From NCBI RefSeq assembly GCF_014649695.1, contig NZ_BMTN01000010.1, positions 62,001-126,000 on the forward strand: a DNA stretch of 64,000 nucleotides, in the 5' to 3' direction. Positions 1 through 7,133 of the stretch are shown here, piece after piece (within the stretch, counting starts at the first letter, position 1; every line of letters begins with the position of its first letter). The notes beneath the pieces were generated by a model. That model did no database searches, was not told the origin of the DNA, and saw only the letters and a program-made list of their open reading frames with translations. This DNA is from Streptomyces kurssanovii (GTDB taxonomy: Bacteria > Actinomycetota > Actinomycetes > Streptomycetales > Streptomycetaceae). The position numbers and the translations under genes are program-made.

Positions 1-320
1 TCGAAACGGCTGCCGTGGCAGGGGCAGTTTCCCTCGGCGCCCTCCACCTTGTCGAGGACACAGCCGGCGTGGGTGCACTGGGCGCTGAAGGCCTTGTACT
101 GGCCCTCCGCGGGGCAGTGCACGATCAGACGCTGCTCCCGGTACAGCTTGGCCCCGCCGACGGGAACGGCGTCCGCCGGGCCCAGGTCCACGGGTGCGGT
201 GGGGGTGGGCACCTCCGCGTGCCCCAGCTTGGAGTCGGTGGAACATCCGACGACCCCCAGCCCGGCGGCCCCGGCGACGGCGGCGCCCTTCAGGACGGTA
301 CGGCGGGCGGTCGGGGACAT
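1..320 (-). CDS. Rieske (2Fe-2S) lipoprotein, 3' end cut by window
   Basis: Only the first 106 codons lie in the window. The N-terminus has a twin-arginine-type signal (ARRTVLKG) followed by a hydrophobic Ala/Gly stretch and a lipobox (GVVGCS), so this is probably a Tat-exported lipoprotein. The Rieske cluster ligands are visible as CTHAGC and, after a short loop, CPCHGS, ending in FD at the window edge. Such proteins hold a 2Fe-2S centre and pass electrons at the outer membrane face; the partner is unknown. The start is the ATG preceded by TGGAG. It lies downstream of uvrA on the same strand but is separated from it by a strong hairpin, so it is likely transcribed on its own. Confidence 0.85.
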   Translation of the reverse strand, partial: MSPTARRTVLKGAAVAGAAGLGVVGCSTDSKLGHAEVPTPTAPVDLGPADAVPVGGAKLYREQRLIVHCPAEGQYKAFSAQCTHAGCVLDKVEGAEGNCPCHGSRF

Positions 321-427
321 GGGGGCTCCATGGGTCGGTCGGGTCGGGTGTGGTCTGGTTCGTCGGGGGGCATCGCTGCCCCGACAGACCCGACGATACC
401 GGCGGAGATCGCCGCGGCGTTCGGCGG

Positions 428-462
428 GTGGGGGCGGCTCCGCTGCGCGGACCCGCCCCCAC
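428..462 (-). terminator. Hairpin terminator after uvrA
   Basis: A 10-bp perfect stem (GTGGGGGCGG with CCGCCCCCAC) with a 15-nt loop starts 8 nt past the uvrA stop codon. It has no U tract, as is usual in high-GC actinobacteria. Confidence 0.6.
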
Positions 463-470
463 CCCCGTCG

Positions 471-3455
471 TCACCCCTTCCGCGCCGCCCGCGCCGCCGT
501 CTTCTTCGCAGGCTTCGCCACCGTCGCCGCCGCCTTCACCGACGCCCCCGCCTTCGCCGACTTCGCCGGCCTGCGCGCCGCCGGCAGCGCCGCCGCCGCG
601 TCGCTGATCCGGTCCGCGTCGAGGATGTCCCGCAGGAACTTGCCGGTGTGGCTCGCCGGGACGCCCGCGACCTGCTCGGGTGTGCCCTCGGCGATCACCA
701 GGCCGCCGCCGCTGCCGCCTTCGGGCCCCATGTCCACGACCCAGTCCGCCGTCTTGATGACATCGAGGTTGTGCTCGATGACGATCACCGAGTTCCCCTT
801 GTCGACGAGGTCGGACAGCACGTTGATCAGCTTGCTGATGTCCTCGAAGTGCAGACCGGTGGTCGGCTCGTCCAGGACGTAGACCGTGCGGCCCGTGGAC
901 CGCTTCTGCAGTTCGGACGCCAGCTTCACACGCTGCGCCTCCCCGCCCGACAGCGTCGGCGCGGACTGACCGAGCCTGACGTAACCGAGTCCCACCTCGT
1001 TGAGGGTGCGCAGATGGCGGGAGATCGTCGGGACGGCCTCGAAGAAGTGCAGTGCCTCCTCGATCGGCATGTCCAGGACCTCGGCGATGGACTTGCCCTT
1101 GTAGTGGACCTCCAGCGTCTCGCGGTTGTACCGCGCTCCGTGGCAGACCTCGCACGGGACGTAGACGTCCGGCAGGAAGTTCATCTCGATCTTGATGGTG
1201 CCGTCGCCGGAGCAGTTCTCGCAGCGGCCGCCCTTGACGTTGAAGGAGAACCGGCCGGGCAGATAGCCGCGGACCTTGGCCTCCATCGTCTCCGCGAAGA
1301 GCCTGCGGACGTGGTCGAAGACACCCGTGTACGTCGCCGGGTTGGACCGCGGGGTGCGGCCGATGGGCGACTGGTCGACGTGGACGACCTTGTCGACGAG
1401 GTCGTCGCCGTCGACCCGGGTGTGCCGGCCCGGGACCGACTTCGCGCCGTTCAGCTCGCGGGCGAGGTGGGTGTAGAGGATGTCGTTGACCAGGGTCGAC
1501 TTTCCGGAGCCGGAGACCCCGGTGACGGCCGTGAGGACGCCGAGCGGGAACGCGACGTCGATGTCCCGGAGGTTGTTCTCCCGGGCGCCGTGCACGGTCA
1601 GCCTGCGCGACGGGTCGACCGGGCGGCGCAGGTCGGGGGTCGGGATGGACCGCTTCCCGGACAGGTACTGCCCGGTGATCGACTCCTTGTTGGACAGCAG
1701 CTGCTTCAGCGACCCGGAGTGCACGACCTTGCCGCCGTGCTCACCCGCGCCGGGGCCGATGTCGACGACCCAGTCGGCGACCTTGATCGTGTCCTCGTCG
1801 TGTTCCACGACGATGAGCGTGTTGCCCATGTCGCGCAGACGGACGAGGGTCTCGATCAGCCGGTGGTTGTCCCGCTGGTGGAGACCGATGGACGGTTCGT
1901 CGAGGACGTAGAGCACGCCGACAAGGCCGGAGCCGATCTGGGTGGCGAGCCGGATCCGCTGGGCCTCGCCGCCGGACAGGGTGCCGGCGGCGCGGTTGAG
2001 CGACAGATAGTCCAGGCCGACGTCGACCAGGAAGCGCAGCCGCTCGTTGACCTCCTTGAGGACCCGCTCGGCGATCTTCTTGTCGCGGGCGTTGAGCTTG
2101 AGGCGGCCGAGGAACTCGGCGCACTCGCTGATGGACATCGCGGAGACCTCCGCGATGGACTTCTCCATCACGGTGACCGCGAGGACGATCGGCTTCAGCC
2201 GGGTGCCCTCACAGGTGGGGCACGGCACCTCGCGCATGTACCCCTCGAAGCGCTCCCTGCTGGAGTCGCTCTCGGCCTCGGAGTGCCGCCGCTTGACGAA
2301 CTGCACGGCCCCTTCGAAGGCCGGGGTCGTCCAGGCGCGCTCGCGTCCGTAGCGGTTGCGGTAGCGGACCTCGAGCTGGGTCTTGTGGCCGTGCAGCAGG
2401 GCCTTCTTGGCGCGGGCGGGCAGCCCGGCCCAGGGCATGTCCGTGGAGAAGCCGAGAGCCTGGGCGAGCCCGTCGATCAGGCGGCCGAAGTACTCCTTGG
2501 TGTGGCCGTGCGACCACGGGTGGATCGCGCCCTCGTCGAGGGACTTCTCCTCGTCGGGGACGATCAGCTCGGGGTCGACCTCCATGCGCGTGCCGATGCC
2601 GGTGCAGTCGGGGCAGGCGCCGAAGGGCGAGTTGAAGGAGAAGGAGCGGGGCTCGAGCTCCTCGAAGGACAGGTCGTCGTACGGGCAGTACAGGTGCTCC
2701 GAGTACATCCGCTCGCGCTCGGGGTCGTCCTCCGGGAGGTCGACGAAGTCGAGCACGACCATGCCGCCGGAAAGTCCGAGCGCGGTCTCGACGGAGTCGG
2801 TGAGCCGGCGCTTCGCGGAGTCCTTCACGGTGAGGCGGTCGACAACCACCTCGATGGTGTGCTTCTCCTGCTTCTTCAGCGTGGGCGGCTCGGCGAGCTG
2901 GATGGTCTTCCCGTCGACCCGCGCCCGGCTGTAGCCCTTGGTCTGCAGGTCGGAGAAGAGGTCGACGAACTCGCCCTTGCGCTCGCGCACCAGCGGCGAG
3001 AGCACCTGGAAGCGGCTGCCCTCGGGCAGCTCGAGCACCTTGTCGACGATCGCCTGCGGCGACTGGCGCGAGATGGGCCTGCGGCACTCGGGACAGTGCG
3101 GCTTGCCGATGCGCGCGAACAGCAGACGGAGGTAGTCGTAGACCTCGGTGATCGTGCCGACCGTGGAGCGCGGGTTGCGCGAGGTCGACTTCTGGTCGAT
3201 CGAGACGGCCGGGGAGAGGCCCTCAATGAAGTCGACGTCCGGCTTGTCCATCTGTCCGAGGAACTGCCGGGCGTAGGAGGAGAGCGATTCGACGTAGCGG
3301 CGCTGCCCCTCGGCGAAGATCGTGTCGAACGCGAGGGACGACTTGCCAGACCCCGAGAGCCCGGTGAACACGATGAGGGAGTCACGCGGGAGGTCGAGCG
3401 AGACGTTTTTCAGGTTGTGCTCGCGAGCGCCACGAACGATGAGACGGTCGGCCAC
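471..3455 (-). CDS. uvrA: Excinuclease ABC subunit A
   Basis: UvrA is the damage-recognition ATPase of nucleotide excision repair; it loads UvrB on damaged DNA. The 994-residue protein has two ABC modules. Walker A motifs are GLSGSGKSS near residue 32 and GVSGSGKST in the second half, and ABC signatures LSGGEAQR occur twice. Zinc-finger cysteines are seen as CPYDD...CPDC and CENC...CEVC. I chose the GTG at 3455, which gives the family N-terminus [16 protein letters not shown]; an ATG 12 codons upstream is possible. The last ~45 residues are an Ala/Lys-rich tail ([15 protein letters not shown]) not needed for the fold. uvrB is about 6.5 kb away, not in the same operon. Confidence 0.97.
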   Translation of the reverse strand: MADRLIVRGAREHNLKNVSLDLPRDSLIVFTGLSGSGKSSLAFDTIFAEGQRRYVESLSSYARQFLGQMDKPDVDFIEGLSPAVSIDQKSTSRNPRSTVGTITEVYDYLRLLFARIGKPHCPECRRPISRQSPQAIVDKVLELPEGSRFQVLSPLVRERKGEFVDLFSDLQTKGYSRARVDGKTIQLAEPPTLKKQEKHTIEVVVDRLTVKDSAKRRLTDSVETALGLSGGMVVLDFVDLPEDDPERERMYSEHLYCPYDDLSFEELEPRSFSFNSPFGACPDCTGIGTRMEVDPELIVPDEEKSLDEGAIHPWSHGHTKEYFGRLIDGLAQALGFSTDMPWAGLPARAKKALLHGHKTQLEVRYRNRYGRERAWTTPAFEGAVQFVKRRHSEAESDSSRERFEGYMREVPCPTCEGTRLKPIVLAVTVMEKSIAEVSAMSISECAEFLGRLKLNARDKKIAERVLKEVNERLRFLVDVGLDYLSLNRAAGTLSGGEAQRIRLATQIGSGLVGVLYVLDEPSIGLHQRDNHRLIETLVRLRDMGNTLIVVEHDEDTIKVADWVVDIGPGAGEHGGKVVHSGSLKQLLSNKESITGQYLSGKRSIPTPDLRRPVDPSRRLTVHGARENNLRDIDVAFPLGVLTAVTGVSGSGKSTLVNDILYTHLARELNGAKSVPGRHTRVDGDDLVDKVVHVDQSPIGRTPRSNPATYTGVFDHVRRLFAETMEAKVRGYLPGRFSFNVKGGRCENCSGDGTIKIEMNFLPDVYVPCEVCHGARYNRETLEVHYKGKSIAEVLDMPIEEALHFFEAVPTISRHLRTLNEVGLGYVRLGQSAPTLSGGEAQRVKLASELQKRSTGRTVYVLDEPTTGLHFEDISKLINVLSDLVDKGNSVIVIEHNLDVIKTADWVVDMGPEGGSGGGLVIAEGTPEQVAGVPASHTGKFLRDILDADRISDAAAALPAARRPAKSAKAGASVKAAATVAKPAKKTAARAARKG

Positions 3456-3614
3456 GCCGGTCCGCACCTTTCTGAGTAGAAGCGGAGGCACAGCCCCCGT
3501 CCGAGGCTGATTCCCAGCCTATGGGGGCCGCCAGAAGATGAATGCCTGACTTTCAAGGATGCCTCCACCGAGCGTATAGCACGCGCATTCGATTTCGGGA
3601 CGTCCGCCGAGACC

Positions 3615-3644
3615 TTCACCCGATCGAGTGGGCGGGGCTAGGGT
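3615..3644 (+). promoter_or_regulatory. Promoter for a leaderless transcript
   Basis: TTCACC at 3615-3620 and TAGGGT at 3639-3644 are 18 bp apart. The ATG of the next gene begins 7 nt after the -10 box, and no Shine-Dalgarno is present, so transcription should start at or next to the start codon. Confidence 0.5.
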
Positions 3645-3651
3645 CGACCTC

Positions 3652-4335
3652 ATGATCGATCCTGTGAGCGACCTGCGCTCTGTACGTGAAGCGACGGACC
3701 GGCTCCTCACCGCAGCCGCCGGACTGGACAACGCGGCCGTGGCCGGACCGTCACGGCTGCCGGGCTGGACCCGCGGTCATGTACTGGCCCACATCTCCCG
3801 TAACGCCGACGCGCTCGTAAATGTTCTCGAGGGCCGGCCGATGTATGTCACAGGTGAGGCGCGCGACGCCGACATCGAGCGCGACGCGCCCCGCCCGCTC
3901 CCGGAGCAACTCGACGACCTGCGGGCCTCCGCAGAACGCTTCCAGGAGGCGGGCCGCGCCTCCGGCGACTGGGAGCGCACCGTGGAGCTGCGCAACGGCG
4001 TGACCGACCGCGCCGCCCGGGTCCCGTTCCGCCGCCTCGTCGAGGTCGAACTGCACCATGTCGACCTGGGAGCCGGCTACGAACTGGAGGACCTGCCGAA
4101 GGAGTTCACCGAGCGGGAGACCGAGTTCCTGGCCGAGCGCTGGAGCGGCCGCTCCGACGTGCCGCCGGCCACGATCCTCGCCGCCGGCGGCGAGTGGCGG
4201 ACGGGCGGTTCCGAGGGCACGCCGGTCACCGTCTCGGGCTCCCCCGCCGACGTCCTGGGCTGGCTGTCCGGCCGCCGCGACGGCTCGGCCCTGGAGTGCG
4301 CCGGAGGCCCGCTGCCCGTACTGCCCCCGCTATAG
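3652..4335 (+). CDS. Maleylpyruvate isomerase family mycothiol-dependent protein
   Basis: The 227-residue protein matches the DinB-like MDMPI family. The N-terminal half has LPGWTRGHVLAHISRNADAL, carrying the first metal-binding His, and the middle has ELHHVDLG, carrying a further His. The C-terminal domain ends in the typical WLSGR. Family members use mycothiol, the actinobacterial thiol, for isomerisation or detoxification; the substrate here is unknown. The ATG at 3652 is chosen over an in-frame GTG 8 codons upstream because a -10 box ends 7 nt before it. It is followed after 10 nt by the MBL-fold gene. Confidence 0.85.
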   Translation: MIDPVSDLRSVREATDRLLTAAAGLDNAAVAGPSRLPGWTRGHVLAHISRNADALVNVLEGRPMYVTGEARDADIERDAPRPLPEQLDDLRASAERFQEAGRASGDWERTVELRNGVTDRAARVPFRRLVEVELHHVDLGAGYELEDLPKEFTERETEFLAERWSGRSDVPPATILAAGGEWRTGGSEGTPVTVSGSPADVLGWLSGRRDGSALECAGGPLPVLPPL

Positions 4336-4338
4336 GCT
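4333..4338 (+). promoter_or_regulatory. -10 box overlapping the upstream stop codon
   Basis: TAGGCT begins with the TAG stop codon of the isomerase gene and ends 7 nt before the ATG of the MBL-fold gene. It would give a second leaderless transcript in addition to any read-through. Confidence 0.45.
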
Positions 4339-4345
4339 GAGACGC

Positions 4346-5002
4346 ATGACATACAGCGGAGCGGTGAAGGTCGGCGGCCCGGCGGACGTGCACGAACTCG
4401 CCGACCTGATGATCTCCAAGGTCGCGGTCGGACCGATGGACAACAACGCCTATCTGTTGCGCTGCCGGGCCACCGGCGAGCAGTTGCTGATCGACGCCGC
4501 GGCCGATCCGGACACGCTGCTGCAGCTGATCGGCGACGACTCCATCGCCTCCGTGGTGACCACGCACCGGCACGGCGACCACTGGCAGGCGCTGGAGGAC
4601 GTGGTCCGGGCGACCGGCGCGCGTACCTACGCCGGGCGTCATGACGCGGACGGCATCCCCGTCCCCACCGACGTGCTCGTCGACGACGGCGACACGATCC
4701 GGGTGGGACGCGTGGAGCTGACCGCCCGTCATCTGGTGGGTCACACTCCGGGGTCGATCGTGCTCGTCTACGACGACCCGCAAGGCCACCCGCACGTCTT
4801 CACCGGTGACTGCCTGTTCCCCGGGGGTGTGGGCAACACCCACGACGATCCGAAGGCGTTCACGAGCCTGCTCGACGGTGTGGAGGAGAAGCTTTTCGCC
4901 CGCCTCCCCGACGAGACATGGGTCTATCCGGGGCACGGCAAGGACACCAGCCTGGGCGAGGAGCGGCCGCATCTGGCCGAGTGGCGCGCACGCGGCTGGT
5001 GA
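4346..5002 (+). CDS. MBL-fold metallo-hydrolase
   Basis: This is a 218-residue metallo-beta-lactamase-fold enzyme of the glyoxalase II-like class. The dinuclear metal site is visible: THRHGDHW (HxHxDH), GHTPGS with the third His, FTGDCLF with the bridging Asp, and PGHGKDT with the last His. The gene lies 10 nt behind a mycothiol-dependent enzyme. A role in hydrolysing a thioester or thiol conjugate is therefore attractive, but that is inference. The ATG has a -10 box 7 nt upstream and no Shine-Dalgarno. A perfect hairpin follows the stop. Confidence 0.9.
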   Translation: MTYSGAVKVGGPADVHELADLMISKVAVGPMDNNAYLLRCRATGEQLLIDAAADPDTLLQLIGDDSIASVVTTHRHGDHWQALEDVVRATGARTYAGRHDADGIPVPTDVLVDDGDTIRVGRVELTARHLVGHTPGSIVLVYDDPQGHPHVFTGDCLFPGGVGNTHDDPKAFTSLLDGVEEKLFARLPDETWVYPGHGKDTSLGEERPHLAEWRARGW

Positions 5003-5016
5003 GGCACCCGGGCTAC

Positions 5017-5038
5017 GCGCCGGCCCGACGGCCGGCGC
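5017..5038. terminator. Bidirectional hairpin terminator
   Basis: GCGCCGGCC and GGCCGGCGC form a 9-bp stem around a 4-nt loop between two convergent genes. Confidence 0.5.
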
Positions 5039-5062
5039 GGAGCCTGTCCCCGACAGGATCGG

Positions 5063-5758
5063 TCAGCGGGCGACGCCGAGCAGTTCCAGCACCAGACGTG
5101 TGGTGTGCGCGTGCCAGTCGGCGGCGCCACGGAGCATCGCGTGGTCGCCACCGGGCATCGGCAGTTCGCGGACGTCGGCGCCCGCCGCTCGTGCCCGTGC
5201 GGCGAACGCCCACGTCTCCGCCGGGTCGGTGATCCGGTCGCGGTCGCCGTGCAGCAGCACCACGGTCCTACCTTCCAAGTGGTCGACCGGGTCCTCCGGC
5301 GGACACCAGGGGGCGAGACCGACGACCGCCTTCACCTGCGGATGTCCCGCCGCGTGCAGGGCGGCCCGCGCTCCCATGGAGTGGCCCACCAGGACCGTCG
5401 GCACGGAGCCGGTCAGTACGGCCAGTTCTTCCATGGCCAGGCAGGCGTCACGGGCCGCGTCCGCGCGCCGGCCGTTCCAGCCGCGATGGCCGTAGCGGAC
5501 CCGGCCGAGCGCCACATGCTGTCCGGCCGTGGCCCGGCCTATGGCCCGCGCGAACGGCCTCATCCGCGCGAGCGGAAGATTGAGGGCGGGCGGCGGCTCC
5601 AGTGCGTCGGCGCGGCCTCCGTGCAGCAGCAGGACGGCGGCCCGGGGCTTTTCCGCGGCCCGGTACAGCCGCAGCGCGGGCAGCGGCTCCTTCGCGCCTG
5701 TACGTACGGCGATGGCGGTCACGTTCCTCGGTCTCGGCCGGGTGTTGTCGTGGGTCAC
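5063..5758 (-). CDS. Alpha/beta hydrolase
   Basis: This 231-residue protein has the alpha/beta-hydrolase catalytic layout. The oxyanion region is LLLHGGRA, the nucleophile elbow is GHSMGA (Ser), the acid is in LLHGDRDRITD and the catalytic His is in GGDHAML. It resembles dienelactone-hydrolase-like proteins, with no signal peptide, so it should be cytoplasmic. The substrate cannot be inferred. It converges on the MBL-fold gene and lies downstream of terC on the same strand, but a very stable hairpin separates it from terC. Confidence 0.85.
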   Translation of the reverse strand: MTHDNTRPRPRNVTAIAVRTGAKEPLPALRLYRAAEKPRAAVLLLHGGRADALEPPPALNLPLARMRPFARAIGRATAGQHVALGRVRYGHRGWNGRRADAARDACLAMEELAVLTGSVPTVLVGHSMGARAALHAAGHPQVKAVVGLAPWCPPEDPVDHLEGRTVVLLHGDRDRITDPAETWAFAARARAAGADVRELPMPGGDHAMLRGAADWHAHTTRLVLELLGVAR

Positions 5759-5783
5759 GGTACGAGACGCCGGGAAGGGACGA

Positions 5784-5820
5784 CGGCGGGTGCGGACGGT
5801 GCTTCCGTCCGCACCCGCCG
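5784..5820 (-). terminator. Strong hairpin terminator after terC
   Basis: CGGCGGGTGCGGACGG pairs perfectly with CCGTCCGCACCCGCCG around a 5-nt loop. It sits between the terC stop codon and the next gene on the same strand. Confidence 0.7.
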
Positions 5821-5854
5821 GTGCGTGCTCCGCGTGCCCCGGCCGCGCGGTCCG

Positions 5855-6844
5855 TCAGGCCTCGACGCTGTCCTTCTTCACGCCCTCGGCCGCCTCCCGC
5901 TCCGCCTGCTTCTTGGAGGCGATCAGGCTGGTGACGGTCGTGATGACGAGCACGCCGCAGATGACCGCCAGCGAGACCGGGATGGAGATCTCCGGGACGT
6001 GCACCCCGCTCTCGTGCAGGGCGTGCAGCACCAGCTTCACACCGATGAACCCGAGGATCACCGACAGGCCGTAGCTGAGGTGGACCAGCTTCCTGAGCAG
6101 GCCGCCGATGAGGAAGTACAGCTGCCGCAGACCCATCAGGGCGAAGGCGTTGGCCGTGAACACGATGTACGGGTCCTGGGTCAGACCGAAGATCGCGGGG
6201 ATGGAGTCCAGCGCGAAGAGCACATCGGTGGTGCCGATGGCGAGCATGACCACCATCAGCGGCGTCAGGACGCGCTTCCCGTTGTTACGGATGAAGAGCT
6301 TGGTGCCGTGGTACTTGTCGGCGACGCCGAAGCGGTGCTCGATCGACTTGAGGAGCCTGTTCTCCTCGAACTCCTCGTCCTCCTCGTCCGACCGCGCCTC
6401 CTGGATGAGCTTCCAGGCGGTGTAGATCAGGAACGCGCCGAAGATGTAGAAGACCCAGGAGAAGCTGGCGATGATCGCCGCACCGGCCGCGATGAAGATG
6501 GCGCGCAGCACCAGGGCGATGAGGACACCGATCAGCAGCACCCGCTGCTGGAGATGCGACGGCACCGCGAACTTCGCCATGATCAGGACGAAGACGAAGA
6601 GGTTGTCGACACTCAGCGACTTCTCGGTGATGAATCCCGCGAAGAACTCGCCCGACGCCTGGCTCTCACCGGCGAACAGCAGGCCGAGGCCGAAGAGCGC
6701 GGCCAGCACGATCCAGACGACGGTCCAGATTCCGGCTTCCTTGATCGACACGTCGTGGGGCTTGCGCCCGATGAAGAAGTCGACCGCGATGAGGGCGCTC
6801 AGACCGAGAATGGTCAGCACCCAGAGAGTCAACGAAACGTCCAC
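5855..6844 (-). CDS. terC: TerC/Alx family integral membrane protein
   Basis: The 329-residue protein has about nine membrane segments. It carries family-typical acidic intramembrane motifs: AVDFFIGRK near the N-terminus, SLSVDNLFVF, and FALDSIPAIFGLTQDP. These Asp/Glu residues in transmembrane helices are thought to bind or move metal ions, and several TerC/Alx/MeeF proteins export Mn2+. The start is a GTG with GGAGG 4 nt upstream. A cytoplasmic loop holds an acidic run (SDEEDEEFEE). The ~150-nt leader contains a yybP-ykoY-like riboswitch, supporting manganese control. It sits beside two TerD-domain genes. Confidence 0.93.
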   Translation of the reverse strand: MDVSLTLWVLTILGLSALIAVDFFIGRKPHDVSIKEAGIWTVVWIVLAALFGLGLLFAGESQASGEFFAGFITEKSLSVDNLFVFVLIMAKFAVPSHLQQRVLLIGVLIALVLRAIFIAAGAAIIASFSWVFYIFGAFLIYTAWKLIQEARSDEEDEEFEENRLLKSIEHRFGVADKYHGTKLFIRNNGKRVLTPLMVVMLAIGTTDVLFALDSIPAIFGLTQDPYIVFTANAFALMGLRQLYFLIGGLLRKLVHLSYGLSVILGFIGVKLVLHALHESGVHVPEISIPVSLAVICGVLVITTVTSLIASKKQAEREAAEGVKKDSVEA

Positions 6845-6848
6845 TGCG

Positions 6849-6856
6849 CCTCCGGC
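6849..6856 (-). promoter_or_regulatory. terC Shine-Dalgarno with exact complement in the riboswitch
   Basis: The minus strand reads GCCGGAGG, then CGCA, then the GTG start. All eight bases are complementary to CCTCCGGC at 6887-6894, which contains the 3' strand of the riboswitch closing helix. The Shine-Dalgarno could therefore be sequestered whenever that helix is not formed. Confidence 0.6.
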
Positions 6857-6889
6857 GTCGTACGGCTACTGATCAGCGTCGTCGCTGCC

Positions 6890-6992
6890 GGAGGTCTCCT
6901 CCACCCTGGCCGTGCGCCATGGGCCGACGCCCCGGGACCTCTCTGTCGGTCCGTATTGACGGGCACGCCGCGAGTCGGGAGTACTCCCCTCC
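6890..6992 (-). promoter_or_regulatory. yybP-ykoY-type (manganese) riboswitch upstream of terC
   Basis: Read on the minus strand, the element opens with GGAGGGGAGTA and closes with GGAGACCTCC. The outer GGAGG pairs with CCTCC to form helix P1. GGGGAGUA, the internal CGUCAAUACGG segment and the terminal GAGACC resemble the conserved loops of the yybP-ykoY family, which binds Mn2+ and commonly precedes TerC-family genes. The assignment is from recalled consensus; no covariance search was run. Confidence 0.72.
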
Positions 6993-7083
6993 GCGTAAAG
7001 AACGGTACATGAAAGACCAAGGAAAGGTAAAGGAGGAGGTAAAGCAGAGGTCAAGTCACCAGGTCGGCGGCGCTGGCCCGGGC

Positions 7084-7128
7084 CCGCAGGCCCGGCCGGC
7101 GGTGGCCCGCAGGACGGCCGGCCTGCGG
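7084..7128 (-). terminator. Hairpin after the large TerD gene
   Basis: CCGCAGGCC pairs with GGCCTGCGG in a 9-bp stem with GC-rich loop sequences that can extend it. It starts 5 nt after the stop codon. Confidence 0.5.
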
Positions 7129-7133
7129 CACGG

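Noticed and set aside
15-3479. Plus-strand open frame of 1154 codons over uvrA
   Set aside because: It is antisense to a full-length, motif-complete uvrA. Composition is Val/Asp/Arg/Gly-biased with no recognisable domain, as expected from the mirrored codon bias of high-GC DNA.
5105-7012. Plus-strand open frame of 635 codons over the hydrolase and terC
   Set aside because: It spans two opposite-strand genes and a strong terminator and has no recognisable domain.
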